This document shows, one piece after another, positions 1 through 8,211 of a stretch of 36,180 bases of DNA. Both the position numbers and the translations under genes were made by a program. The stretch is taken from NCBI GenBank assembly GCA_049604415.1, contig JBMYTN010000042.1, positions 1-36,180 on the forward strand, in the 5' to 3' direction. The notes beneath the pieces were generated by a model. The model saw only the letters and a list, made by a program, of their open reading frames with translations, made no database searches and had not been told where the DNA came from. The DNA is from JBMYTN01 sp049604415. Lineage in GTDB: Bacteria; Pseudomonadota; Alphaproteobacteria; Rhodospirillales; Rhodospirillaceae. Positions within the stretch are counted from its first letter, which is position 1. Each line of letters starts with the position of its first letter.

Positions 1-523
1 TCTTCATTATTTATATTGGAGAATTCTAAAGGCATAGATAATTATCAGTTATCAATTCAGGGCGGGACCTAAACAATGTGTTGCCCCATCTGCTTCTGAT
101 TCATTTGACAGCAAAAAATTAAAAAAAGCAATAGAAAAAAATATAAATTAATGATTGTTAAAATACATTAAGTGGTAATAATATATCGAAAAGCAACAAA
201 AAGGGTAGAGTTATTAGAAAATGCTGAGAAAATTTGTAAAGAAGAAATCGCGTGAAAATACGGGTTAGAGGTGTTTCCAGAAATTATAAAACAAAAAAAA
301 GTAGTAAACAGCTGTGCCCTTACAGGAAATGGTGGATCACGGTTAAACCAAAGGAGCTATAAAAATTTGGTCAACAGGATAGGCACTGCTTTTATTGGGA
401 TCGAAAAAATAAAAAAAGGGCATGTGGAGCATACTGAATAGCATGAAAAAATTGAAATCACTAGCACTTAAACATTGTATTGATTTTACGGACTGATCTT
501 GTCTCCTACTGCTGTCAAATTGT
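1..523. other. AT-rich gene-free stretch at island edge
   Basis: This half kilobase is strikingly AT-rich compared with the ~60% GC of the rest of the window, with many A and T runs. No intact reading frame of useful length is present on either strand. One plus-strand frame between about 178 and 441 reads like protein interrupted by TGA at 253 and TAG at 439, so it may be decayed coding sequence from a foreign, low-GC donor. The composition changes abruptly at about 520-545, where the recombinase fragment begins. I see no tRNA, terminal repeat or attachment core, but the left part of the element lies outside the window. Confidence 0.6.
178..441 (+). pseudogene. Decayed coding remnant, possibly SpoVR-like
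   Basis: Read in one plus frame this stretch gives a protein-like sequence with an in-frame TGA at 253-255 and TAG at 439-441. The segment LLENAEKICKEEIA, stop, KYGLEVFPEII loosely resembles the start of SpoVR family proteins, which have a helical segment followed by Y-x-L-D-T-Y-P-x-Q-I-E. A later part (GIEKIKKGH) could match the SpoVR region around T-E-x-x-Y-x-x-G. The match is by eye and weak. It has no start codon with a ribosome binding site and could equally be noncoding AT-rich DNA. Confidence 0.15.
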
Positions 524-856
524 GTGATAACAATGTGCAGCCAACATCAACCGATGACCGAAAAGCTTTTGATTGGATCTGACAAGGAAGTCTGGACGCC
601 GCAAATATTGCGCCGTCGCCTTGGGGCCTTGGCCAAGCGGGCCAATGTCTCGCGCCGGGTCACGCCCCATATGCTCCGCCATACCGCCGCAACCCAACTG
701 ATTGAAGCGGGCGTGGACATCCGCTTTGTGCAAAAACTGCTCGGCCATGCCAGCATCGCAACAACACAAATCTACACCCAGGTCAGTGACAGCAGTCTGC
801 GATCCACCCTGGAAAAAGCCAACACCCTGGAGCGGATTGTTGGCAGCAAGATCTGA
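524..856 (+). pseudogene. Truncated tyrosine recombinase (integrase), C-terminal catalytic fragment
   Basis: The fragment encodes the last ~95 residues of a phage-type/XerC-like tyrosine recombinase. Visible motifs are HMLRHTAAT (H-x-x-R of box II), LLGHASIATTQIYTQVS (the second His of GH, then the nucleophilic Tyr) and a typical C-terminal helix. These enzymes cut and rejoin DNA through a 3'-phosphotyrosine. The core-binding domain and the first catalytic Arg are missing. Similarity fades upstream of about 560, where the DNA becomes AT-rich, so the gene looks cut by the junction rather than starting at 524. It is convergent with the kinase gene at 917. It is most likely an inactive relic marking a mobile-element boundary. 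Confidence 0.8.
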
Positions 857-916
857 GATTTTGGGCGCGGGATCGTTTCTGCCCGCCGCACGGAACCGAA
901 TTTCGCTGCAGATGCC

Positions 917-1888
917 TTAGGGCCAACGCCACGGCAGGGGCGCTTGATTGAAAAAGACGGTTCTGTTGTTGGGCCCCCGGTGTGACCAAGCGATGATATC
1001 CCCCAAGGAAAGGCGCATCAGAAAGTAACGCAGGACACTCTCTTCCTCGGGCGTTTGCTCCGTCACGGAACGCAGGAAGGCTCGCGCCGGACCGTCTTGC
1101 TGGAGATAGTTCAGCTCCAGCGTCACCCGGGCGATATCCCGCAAAATGTCTGCTTGGCGCCGACGGTTTGACGGCATTGGGTCCAGCAAGGTGGGGTGCT
1201 CCCCAACAAACCAGATGTTCTCCATATGCGCATCGCCATGGATGTCTCGCCGGCAGCCGTTCTTGGCCCGGTCGCTCAGGATTTTATGGGCCTCGGGCGC
1301 GCGGTCTATTAGCGCGCTTTGCAGGCGCTCCAGGCGGTTCTTAGCGACCAGGCGCTCCAGGCCATCAAAAGCGGCTAGGTCCTCGCCCAAGGTCTGTTCT
1401 TCCTGCTCAATGCCAGTTTGTCCGGGGCTGGGTGCCAAAACAGGGCACAGGGCGTGAAAGCTTTTGAGCAGCGCGCCGATGGCTGTTCCACAGGATTCTG
1501 TGACCGCATTGCGGCGGGACAGGCCGAGCAAATTGCTGTCATCGGGCATGCGCCGCATCAGCAACAGGTCAATGTCCTGGTGCGCAGTCCTGGTCTGCCG
1601 GATTTCTCCACCAACGCTCCAATAGAGCCGCCCAAGCGACAAGGCCCGACCGACGGGCAGACGCTCCGTCAGCGAGAGATCAAGGGTGACCAGGCGGTGA
1701 TGCTCGTTTTGCCCCAAATTGCGGGCGAATGCCTTGACCGCATAGGCACCCGCCAGGGCGACCAAGGCATCCGTGTCTGACAGCAGCCAGCGCGGGTCCC
1801 CCGTTGCCCAGCCCCGCTGTGCCAGAAAATGGGCCAGGGCGTTTTGAAGTGCGATGCCATCCCGGGGCGACCAAATCTCTGCGGTCAC
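917..1888 (-). CDS. COG2187-like aminoglycoside phosphotransferase-fold kinase
   Basis: A 323-residue protein with a protein-kinase/APH-like fold. The catalytic loop DIHGDAHMENIW (H-G-D-x-H-x-x-N) is followed by a beta hairpin and LLDPMP, where the Asp would bind Mg-ATP. The following QADILRDIAR helix matches the pattern of COG2187 kinases (HGDLHLxN, then FDxxEF, then DVLxDLA). YAVKAF near residue 51 may hold the ATP-binding Lys. Unlike many COG2187 proteins it has no C-terminal P-loop kinase domain. The start is GTG at 1888, overlapping the TGA of the glycosyltransferase-TPR gene (GTGA), so the two are translationally coupled. The substrate is unknown; a small molecule or sugar moiety handled with the upstream GT4 protein is plausible but inferred. 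Confidence 0.7.
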   Translation of the reverse strand: MTAEIWSPRDGIALQNALAHFLAQRGWATGDPRWLLSDTDALVALAGAYAVKAFARNLGQNEHHRLVTLDLSLTERLPVGRALSLGRLYWSVGGEIRQTRTAHQDIDLLLMRRMPDDSNLLGLSRRNAVTESCGTAIGALLKSFHALCPVLAPSPGQTGIEQEEQTLGEDLAAFDGLERLVAKNRLERLQSALIDRAPEAHKILSDRAKNGCRRDIHGDAHMENIWFVGEHPTLLDPMPSNRRRQADILRDIARVTLELNYLQQDGPARAFLRSVTEQTPEEESVLRYFLMRLSLGDIIAWSHRGPNNRTVFFNQAPLPWRWP

Positions 1889-4800
1889 CGAGGAATACGA
1901 CCGCGCACCCTGGTGATCTCATCAAGCACCTGCATCGGTTCATGCGGTGGCGCTTCCCGGGTCGCATAGCCTGTTGCTTCGTCCAGGAGCGACTGGGCCT
2001 TCGGACCATCGTCACGACCGATCGCGATTTCCGCAAGCACCACCAAGGCACTGCCTTGCTTCAGCATGTAGCCGCGCATTTTTGCCAACTCAAAGGCTTC
2101 TTGGGCTGTGCCTTCCGCTCGATCCCAATCCGTGAGCGCGACACGGGCCCGCGCGACGCTGAGCAAGCCATCGACCTCCAGATCCGCACAGCGCATGCTT
2201 TGAGACCGGCTGAGCGCCTGCTGCGCGATTTGTTCGGCCCGGGGCAGGTCTTTTGTCAGCCTGCGGATATCGGCGTTCAGCAAATCCAAGTCAATGATAT
2301 CACGCGCATCGGGGCGAATGCCTGCCCCCGTTGGACCGCTTGCTTGGGTCAGGATCCGCCGGGCCTGCTGCCATAGTTCAGTGCTCTCTTCCGGAGATTT
2401 GTCTCGATGCAGGCTGATGCGGGCGCGATAGATATAGCATTTGACCAACTCGTGGGACGCGCCAGCTTTGGTGTAAATGGCTTCTGCTTGATCAAGCTGA
2501 TTTGCCGCTTCGTCCCATTCTTCCTCGGCGATGCGGATTTTCGCCATGGTGCGATGGCTGACGGCCATGCTCAGAAGAGCCGTTCGCCGAAACGGCAGGC
2601 TGTCGGGCAAGCGGGCCAGCAGGTCCTGACAGGCCTTCAGGCGCTGCGTCAAGTGGGCATAGGCTTGGTTGAAGCGGCCCATGGCATAAAGGCATAGGGC
2701 CATGGCCCCATGTCCACGCGACAGTTCATACAGCTGATCTTTTTCTTGGCGTAACGCATTATGGGCCGAGAGAAAGGCCAGGGCTTGGTCAGGATGTCCG
2801 CTCTGTCCAAGACATTGCCCCATATATAAAAGCAGCTTTGCCCGCGCGTCCTGGCCCTTCAAGATCGGTACGGGCGGTGTCGTAGAAGAAAAGAAACGCG
2901 ACAACAGCTCTTGGCACTGAGCGTATCGACCATGCCGATAATACAGGGCCTCCTTTAGGTGCTTATAGAAAAAGGTGAATGCAGTTGAGGCATGTCCCGC
3001 CTCCCTTTTGTGGTGGAGCCACTCCAGGGCTGGCCACAGCGTGTCCGGATGCGCGTCCGCAGTGGCCGTTTGATAGGCGGTTGCCTTCAAGTGATCAGCC
3101 AGCCTGCGGTGCAGTTGCGCCCGGTGCTTGTCGGAGATCGGCTCAAGCACAGCTTGGGCTGTCTGCGCCACTGCCCGCCAGCGTCCGGGCATGCTCTCTT
3201 CCACCAGGTTCTGCGCCCTCAACCCACTGAGCAAAGGTGCGGTCTTATCTTCACTGTCGGCAAGCAGTGCGGATAGATTGCTCAAGGTGAGCCCATGCTG
3301 CGTCAGGGATAAGGCTTGCAGCAGGGTTGTTTGCGCCGGCGGAAGATCTGAAAGACGATCTCTGTTTTGATCGTCTGAGGTCGAGCCAGATCCCGATGGG
3401 CTGTTCCCCGAGATCACTGGGATCGCGCTCTTATGGCTTGTCGGGGGGTGACCCAACAGAAGGATCTTGGTTGCGCCTAGGTCACCGGATGTCGCTAGGG
3501 TCAGAAGCTGGGACAGGCCAGGGTGGTCGGAGGCAGAGGCTCGGGTCAAGCGCTGCAGAACCACGACCGTCGGCTGGCGAGAAAGATGCTGCCGGACGCT
3601 TTCAGACAGACCGATGCTGGACCGTTCCCTTGACGGAGCAAGCGCATTTAGAAGCAGGTCGCGAGGATCGCTTTCGGGGTCAGTTAAGGAAATTGGAATA
3701 AGGAGGCGACTGGCCCTGCGGCACCACATGGTCAGCCAGTGCTGTAAGGGTGCGCTGGTTGTGTCCTCACCGCCCAGAGCCAAAACCGGTTCCGTGTCTT
3801 TGCTGAGCCAAGCCTCGAGCGGCCCATTCAAGGGGCCAAGGGACGGTGCGTCAAGAAGGGCGGTTCTGGTGTGTTCTCGCTGGATGTTACACCCGTCCAA
3901 GAAGGTTTCTGCGGTGCTCTCCCAGCTACAGTTGTGTTGATTTTTCAGTGCCGTACGAAGATTGATCGCTCGTTTTTGCCAGTTTTCCCAATCCGCTTTG
4001 ATGGATCGAACGCACTGTGCAACGGCTTCGATATTGTCTGCGCTGGGGGATTTGTCATCATTGTTAAAGCCGAGATGAATGTGTGCCACATTTTCCTGCA
4101 GACCAAGCTGATGCAGATATTTGTATAGTCCGGAGTTTTCAGAAACCACCAAAGGCACACCTGCAGCAATCGCTTCCCATCCTACTAGGCCAAACCCCTC
4201 ATGGATGGAGAGCATCAAGCAGACATGCTTTTCTTGCAGGTCTTGAATGAGTTGGTTTCTGTTCAGGGTATAGGGAGCCGGTACAATATTGATCCAACCT
4301 TTGGTTTGGCTCTTCACGGCGGATTTTATTTTGTCGAGTTCTTGTTGTTTTTCCTTTTCTGTGTCTGACAGCCCATAGAGGTGAAAGGTCGATTGGACTG
4401 AAGCAGACGTCATCTCTGCATAGGAGTGGACGGCTTTGGCAAAAGCTGTCACTGCCAGGATGCCCTGCTTGATGATGTCGTCCTGGGCATTGATGCGACC
4501 GAACGTGATCCCATTAAACGAGACTTTGGGTTTGTGATTGACCTCAATATCCTCGAGCCCAGCAATCAGCGTCACAACGGTCCTGGTGTCTTCAAGAGCA
4601 AAAAAGTTTTGGGTGTGGTCCGCCATGTAGGGGCCGACGGCAAAGGCTAAGTCACATTGTTTAAAGAGCTGCCTTTGTTCATTATGTTTGGCATTTGTAC
4701 TTTCGGCCTTGCCAGACTTTTCGGTGTGATAGGCTTGGTAGATCATATGTCGAATGACGGCGGAGCGCGCACCAGTCTGTTTGGCGACCGCGCAGGCCAC

Positions 4801-5115
4801 TTCGCCGGAGATGATGTCATGGCCGATAATGACGTCATTTTTATCGGGGCGACGTCCTTGGGCTGTCAGAGCCCCTAAAATACCCTCGACTGACAACCCT
4901 TTTTCCGTCTGATCCGGGTCTGACGACACCAGGTGGACGCCATGGATTTTCGCGTCCGTGATGTCTTCCTGGGACGCGGATCGCACGACACAGGTCAAAC
5001 GATAGTCCGAAGGGTGGCCTCTGCCGAGAGCTTTGCAGAAATCAGTGTTGAAAGAGTTGATGCCGCCATGGGCAACACCCCAAGCGTCGGTAAGGCTGAT
5101 GATGTTTGTGAGCAT
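1885..5115 (-). CDS. GT4 glycosyltransferase fused to degenerate STAND-like region and TPR tail
   Basis: Three parts are visible in this ~1076-residue protein (numbered from ATG 5115). Residues ~1-415 are a GT-B, GT4-type glycosyltransferase. An N-terminal GGINSFN loop and DVIIGH strand are followed by a helix ending FAVGP, then FGRI and the E-x7-E nucleotide-sugar motif in HEGFGLVGWEA (Glu ~306 and ~314). Residues ~420-710 resemble the order of a STAND/AAA NTPase and winged helix, but the Walker A position reads ALGGEDTTSA with no GK[ST], and the Walker B position reads TVVVLQRL with no acidic pair. Residues ~710-1076 are helical TPR-like repeats. ATG 5115 is preferred over 5148 because GGGA lies just upstream. 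The GT part has visibly lower GC than the tail. The protein is probably cytoplasmic; acceptor and role are unknown. Confidence 0.72.
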   Translation of the reverse strand: MLTNIISLTDAWGVAHGGINSFNTDFCKALGRGHPSDYRLTCVVRSASQEDITDAKIHGVHLVSSDPDQTEKGLSVEGILGALTAQGRRPDKNDVIIGHDIISGEVACAVAKQTGARSAVIRHMIYQAYHTEKSGKAESTNAKHNEQRQLFKQCDLAFAVGPYMADHTQNFFALEDTRTVVTLIAGLEDIEVNHKPKVSFNGITFGRINAQDDIIKQGILAVTAFAKAVHSYAEMTSASVQSTFHLYGLSDTEKEKQQELDKIKSAVKSQTKGWINIVPAPYTLNRNQLIQDLQEKHVCLMLSIHEGFGLVGWEAIAAGVPLVVSENSGLYKYLHQLGLQENVAHIHLGFNNDDKSPSADNIEAVAQCVRSIKADWENWQKRAINLRTALKNQHNCSWESTAETFLDGCNIQREHTRTALLDAPSLGPLNGPLEAWLSKDTEPVLALGGEDTTSAPLQHWLTMWCRRASRLLIPISLTDPESDPRDLLLNALAPSRERSSIGLSESVRQHLSRQPTVVVLQRLTRASASDHPGLSQLLTLATSGDLGATKILLLGHPPTSHKSAIPVISGNSPSGSGSTSDDQNRDRLSDLPPAQTTLLQALSLTQHGLTLSNLSALLADSEDKTAPLLSGLRAQNLVEESMPGRWRAVAQTAQAVLEPISDKHRAQLHRRLADHLKATAYQTATADAHPDTLWPALEWLHHKREAGHASTAFTFFYKHLKEALYYRHGRYAQCQELLSRFFSSTTPPVPILKGQDARAKLLLYMGQCLGQSGHPDQALAFLSAHNALRQEKDQLYELSRGHGAMALCLYAMGRFNQAYAHLTQRLKACQDLLARLPDSLPFRRTALLSMAVSHRTMAKIRIAEEEWDEAANQLDQAEAIYTKAGASHELVKCYIYRARISLHRDKSPEESTELWQQARRILTQASGPTGAGIRPDARDIIDLDLLNADIRRLTKDLPRAEQIAQQALSRSQSMRCADLEVDGLLSVARARVALTDWDRAEGTAQEAFELAKMRGYMLKQGSALVVLAEIAIGRDDGPKAQSLLDEATGYATREAPPHEPMQVLDEITRVRGRIPR

Positions 5116-5288
5116 ATCATTTCCCAAATACGCACCATGACTACACATTTTTAGATAGAAAATACCCTCATCAATTTAAAGAAAATTTATATTCAAATTA
5201 ATTATGTCATCTGGTCCAGGCCATGAAAGACGCTTTTGAAAGGCTGCCAAGCTATGGAATTGATCACGAGCACAATAAAAGAAGCGCT
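5116..5288 (-). promoter_or_regulatory. AT-rich promoter-bearing leader of the GT4-kinase operon
   Basis: This gap separates the methyltransferase stop from the glycosyltransferase-TPR start, both on the minus strand. Read on the minus strand it contains TTGAAT, ATATAA and TTTAAATTGATG elements in an AT-rich tract, then GGGAAATGAT before ATG 5115. A promoter for the two-gene operon is likely here, but no single -35/-10 pair stands out. Confidence 0.35.
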
Positions 5289-6272
5289 TTAGAGGTTGGA
5301 GAGATGTTTTCCAAAACAATGGCTGGAATAGACCAGGGTGTGGCTTTGCAGATCCGCCAAGGTCTTACTGCCCTCGCAAGCCGACAAATCTTCGAGTTGG
5401 CGTCGAATGGCCCTGGGATAGCCGGTCCGTTCAATCAGCATCCGTTTCCGCTCAGAGTCTGCGACAAGTGCCGCCGCCACATTTTGGGTAATGTCGGTTT
5501 CCCGGTGTTCTGCCCAGGGCTGGCTGTGCAGAGCCGCATGAAACGCCGCTCGCCGCTTCGGGCCAATGCAGTCGGTCATCAGAAATACCCCGCCCGGTTT
5601 CAGCACCCGGTGCACATGGCCAATGAAGGCCTCCAGATCCGGGTAGCAATGGGCGCTCTCCACATTCAGCACCACATCAACGCTCTCGTCAGGAAGGTCC
5701 AGCGCAGTGGCATCGCCTTGTTGAAAGGCGAGATTGGGGGCGTCATAGCGCGCCTGGCAAAAGGCGACGGCATCCGTGGACAGCTCCACCCCTAGCATCC
5801 GGCGCGGGTGATAAGTCGTTGCGACGAAATTCGCTCCACCGCCACGACCACTGCCGACCTCCAAGACCACACGGTCCTTGAGGGCCTCTGCGCTAACCAT
5901 CTCCACCAGGGACGCATAGAGTGCCAAGGCGTAGCCGTTTTCCCTTTCGGCAAAGTCCGACCGGCTGCCATCCGTCGGGGCATAGCCATAGTTCAAACAG
6001 GTGATCTGATCGCCATAAATGGACTGGCTGATCTGGGAGATCGTGTTGAACCAGCCCTGGGTGATGGATTGCGGCGGCTTAAAGCCAAACCGCCGGATAT
6101 AGCGGGTCAACCCGCCAAACCAGATCACGCGGGCGAGGTGAAGACTGCGGCGTCCAAAGGATGGGGGCATAACCGGGGGCATCAGCGGCGTTCTGGGCAG
6201 TGCGGCGACAGGAAGCCTTACCATAGACCCCACGGGCGAAAATTCCAGCATGGGAGGCTGGCAAGCGCCCAT
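5289..6272 (-). CDS. Class I SAM-dependent methyltransferase
   Basis: The protein (~327 residues from ATG 6272) has the Rossmann methyltransferase motifs: VVLEVGSGRGGG (motif I), LGVELS (acidic end of beta 2), QQGDATALDLP (motif II) and VLKPGGVFLMTD (motif III/post-II). The stretch before motif I, with NYGYAP and FAERENGYALALY, resembles the subfamily that includes mycobacterial phthiotriolone-type methyltransferases, so a lipid-like or small hydrophobic acceptor is possible. ATG 6272 is chosen because GGGGA precedes it. A longer frame to 6428 would overlap the divergent dehydratase gene. The gene is divergent from the dehydratase, leaving ~85 bp for both promoters. The substrate cannot be read from sequence. 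Confidence 0.8.
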   Translation of the reverse strand: MGACQPPMLEFSPVGSMVRLPVAALPRTPLMPPVMPPSFGRRSLHLARVIWFGGLTRYIRRFGFKPPQSITQGWFNTISQISQSIYGDQITCLNYGYAPTDGSRSDFAERENGYALALYASLVEMVSAEALKDRVVLEVGSGRGGGANFVATTYHPRRMLGVELSTDAVAFCQARYDAPNLAFQQGDATALDLPDESVDVVLNVESAHCYPDLEAFIGHVHRVLKPGGVFLMTDCIGPKRRAAFHAALHSQPWAEHRETDITQNVAAALVADSERKRMLIERTGYPRAIRRQLEDLSACEGSKTLADLQSHTLVYSSHCFGKHLSNL

Positions 6273-6357
6273 AAGGTCCCCATGTCCTTGAAAACCTTCT
6301 GGCAGTCTCCTGACAGTCCTCACCTGACGACCTTCATCGTATCCTCGGAGTTCCCCC

Positions 6358-8211
6358 ATGTCCCAGTCGAATGTTGTCCTTATTGACCGCCATCCGGGCC
6401 GGTCCGCGCAAACCATTGGCATGGCCAAGGTCTTGGAAACCGATCCGGGCTTGATCCATGAACCCTCGGTCGGGGTGGTAGGGACGCGCGGGGACAGCCA
6501 ATGCTATCTGGGCGTGGCCGCCAAGGTTGAGGCGATCCATCAGCACCTGAAAGCCCGCATTGGCAGCGGTCCGGATCAATTGAAGAACCGTTTGGTGCAG
6601 CCGGAATTCACCATCGCGACCTCTGACGGTATCCGCAATGGCACCCGGGAAATGCGCTACTCTCTGCTCGGGCGCGAAGTGACCCATGATGCGCTCTGTG
6701 AGCATCTTGAGGCGTCTGGTCTTGCGGGCACCATTGCCGTTGTCGCCTGTGACAAGCCACCGGTGGGCACTTTGGCCGCCCTGCTGGAACATAATGAGCC
6801 CGCCATCATCATGTCCGACGGCACCATCCGCCCGGGCAAAGATCCGCAAACCGGTGACGCCCTGGACATCGTTAGCGCCTACCAGGTCGCAGGCAATCCG
6901 GACCAGGAGGTCCGCGACCGCATCGCCTTCCATGCCTGCCCGGGCATCGGCAGCTGCGGCGGCATGTTCACCTATAACACCATGCAAACCTTCCTGGCCG
7001 TGGTTGGCCTGCAGCCGCTGCATATGGTCTCGGCCGCGTCCGATGATCCGAAGCGCCTGACCGAATTCCCGGAACAGCTGGTATCCTACTTGGCCAAAAT
7101 GATGGCCATGGGCCTGAAGCCCCGAGACATCGTCCAACGGGACTCGCTGCGCAATGCGGTGATCGTTGCCATGGCCATTGGTGGGTCGACCAATGTGGTG
7201 CTGCATGTGCCGGAAATCGCCCGGGCGGCAGGCTACGCGCAGTTTTGGCGCGATGTGATGACCCCGGAAGAGTTCAACCACCTCTCCCAGCATGTGGTCC
7301 CGGTGCTGACCAATGCTCGGCCCTACGGGGTTTATTCCATGGTCGATATCGACCGGGTTGGCGGCGTCCAGGTCATTGTCAAAGAGCTGCTTGATGCCGG
7401 CTTGCTCAATGGCGAGATGATGACCTGCACCGGCGTTACCCTGGCCCAACAGGTGGCGGATCTGAACCCGCCCGCCCCGGATGGCGATGTGATACACAGC
7501 GTCGCCACGCCCTATAAGCCCACCGGTGGGCTGCGCATGCTCGGCGGCAATTTGTCACCGGACTTTTCCGCCATCCTGAAGCTGGCTGGGGTCGAAGGTG
7601 GCTTGGAAGACAATGTCTTCACCGGTCGCGCCCGGGTGTTTAATGGCGAGGCCGACCTGATCGCCGCCTTGGACAGCCAGCCCGGCAGCTTCCAGGACCA
7701 TGACATGATCATCGTGCGCTATGAGGGCCCAAGCGGCGCGCCGGGCATGCCGGAAATGCTTGACCCGACCTCGCGCATCACCGCCCTGTGCCGGGAGCGC
7801 GGCATCGTCGTCGCACTGATGACCGACGCCCGCTTCTCCGGCGGCTCGGTCGGTCTGGTGATCGGCCATGTCGGGCCCGAGGCCGCCCATGGCGGTCCCA
7901 TTGCTTTTGTCGAAGATGGCGATGAGATCATCGTCGATCTGAACAGCAACACCCTGTCCTGTCCGGTTCTGGATGATGCGGAGACCTTTGGTCCGCGCAA
8001 AGCAGTCTGGGACAAGGTTGTGGCCGACAATGGTGGCCAGCATCCCAACAGCGGTGTGGCCGACACCCGACTGTTGCACCGGGCGCGTTTCACCGCCGTA
8101 CCAGCCATTAGAGGCGGCGGCCTGCATCCCAACCGGGAGGTCTGGGTACGCAATCCTCGCGAGGCCACGCCGTCAGGCTTTACGCCGAAAAACCGGCATC
8201 GGGAGGGCTAA
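6358..8211 (+). CDS. IlvD/Edd family dehydratase (dihydroxy-acid or sugar-acid dehydratase)
   Basis: At 617 residues this has the full length and motif order of the IlvD/Edd family, Fe-S cluster enzymes that remove water from 2,3-dihydroxy acids. Visible are SQCYLG, ACDKPPVG and GSCGGMFTYNTM, carrying the three presumed cluster cysteines. Further on are IGGSTNVVLH, YEGPSGAPGMPEML and DARFSGGSVGLVIGH, the last near the substrate-binding serine. IlvD makes 2-keto acids for valine and isoleucine; relatives act on aldonic acids. Residues around the cysteines (CDKPPVG, FTYNTM) differ from the usual IlvD CDKTTPA and YTANTM, so a paralogue with another substrate is quite possible. No branched-chain pathway genes are nearby. 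GGAG lies 10 bases before the ATG. Confidence 0.85.
   Translation: MSQSNVVLIDRHPGRSAQTIGMAKVLETDPGLIHEPSVGVVGTRGDSQCYLGVAAKVEAIHQHLKARIGSGPDQLKNRLVQPEFTIATSDGIRNGTREMRYSLLGREVTHDALCEHLEASGLAGTIAVVACDKPPVGTLAALLEHNEPAIIMSDGTIRPGKDPQTGDALDIVSAYQVAGNPDQEVRDRIAFHACPGIGSCGGMFTYNTMQTFLAVVGLQPLHMVSAASDDPKRLTEFPEQLVSYLAKMMAMGLKPRDIVQRDSLRNAVIVAMAIGGSTNVVLHVPEIARAAGYAQFWRDVMTPEEFNHLSQHVVPVLTNARPYGVYSMVDIDRVGGVQVIVKELLDAGLLNGEMMTCTGVTLAQQVADLNPPAPDGDVIHSVATPYKPTGGLRMLGGNLSPDFSAILKLAGVEGGLEDNVFTGRARVFNGEADLIAALDSQPGSFQDHDMIIVRYEGPSGAPGMPEMLDPTSRITALCRERGIVVALMTDARFSGGSVGLVIGHVGPEAAHGGPIAFVEDGDEIIVDLNSNTLSCPVLDDAETFGPRKAVWDKVVADNGGQHPNSGVADTRLLHRARFTAVPAIRGGGLHPNREVWVRNPREATPSGFTPKNRHREG

Noticed and set aside
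1..520. AT-rich stretch as a replication or transfer origin
   Set aside because: No iterons, DnaA-box cluster, or dyads were seen; decayed low-GC foreign DNA explains it better.
6334..7497. Antisense ORF of 387 codons
   Set aside because: It mirrors the dehydratase gene with no motif of its own.
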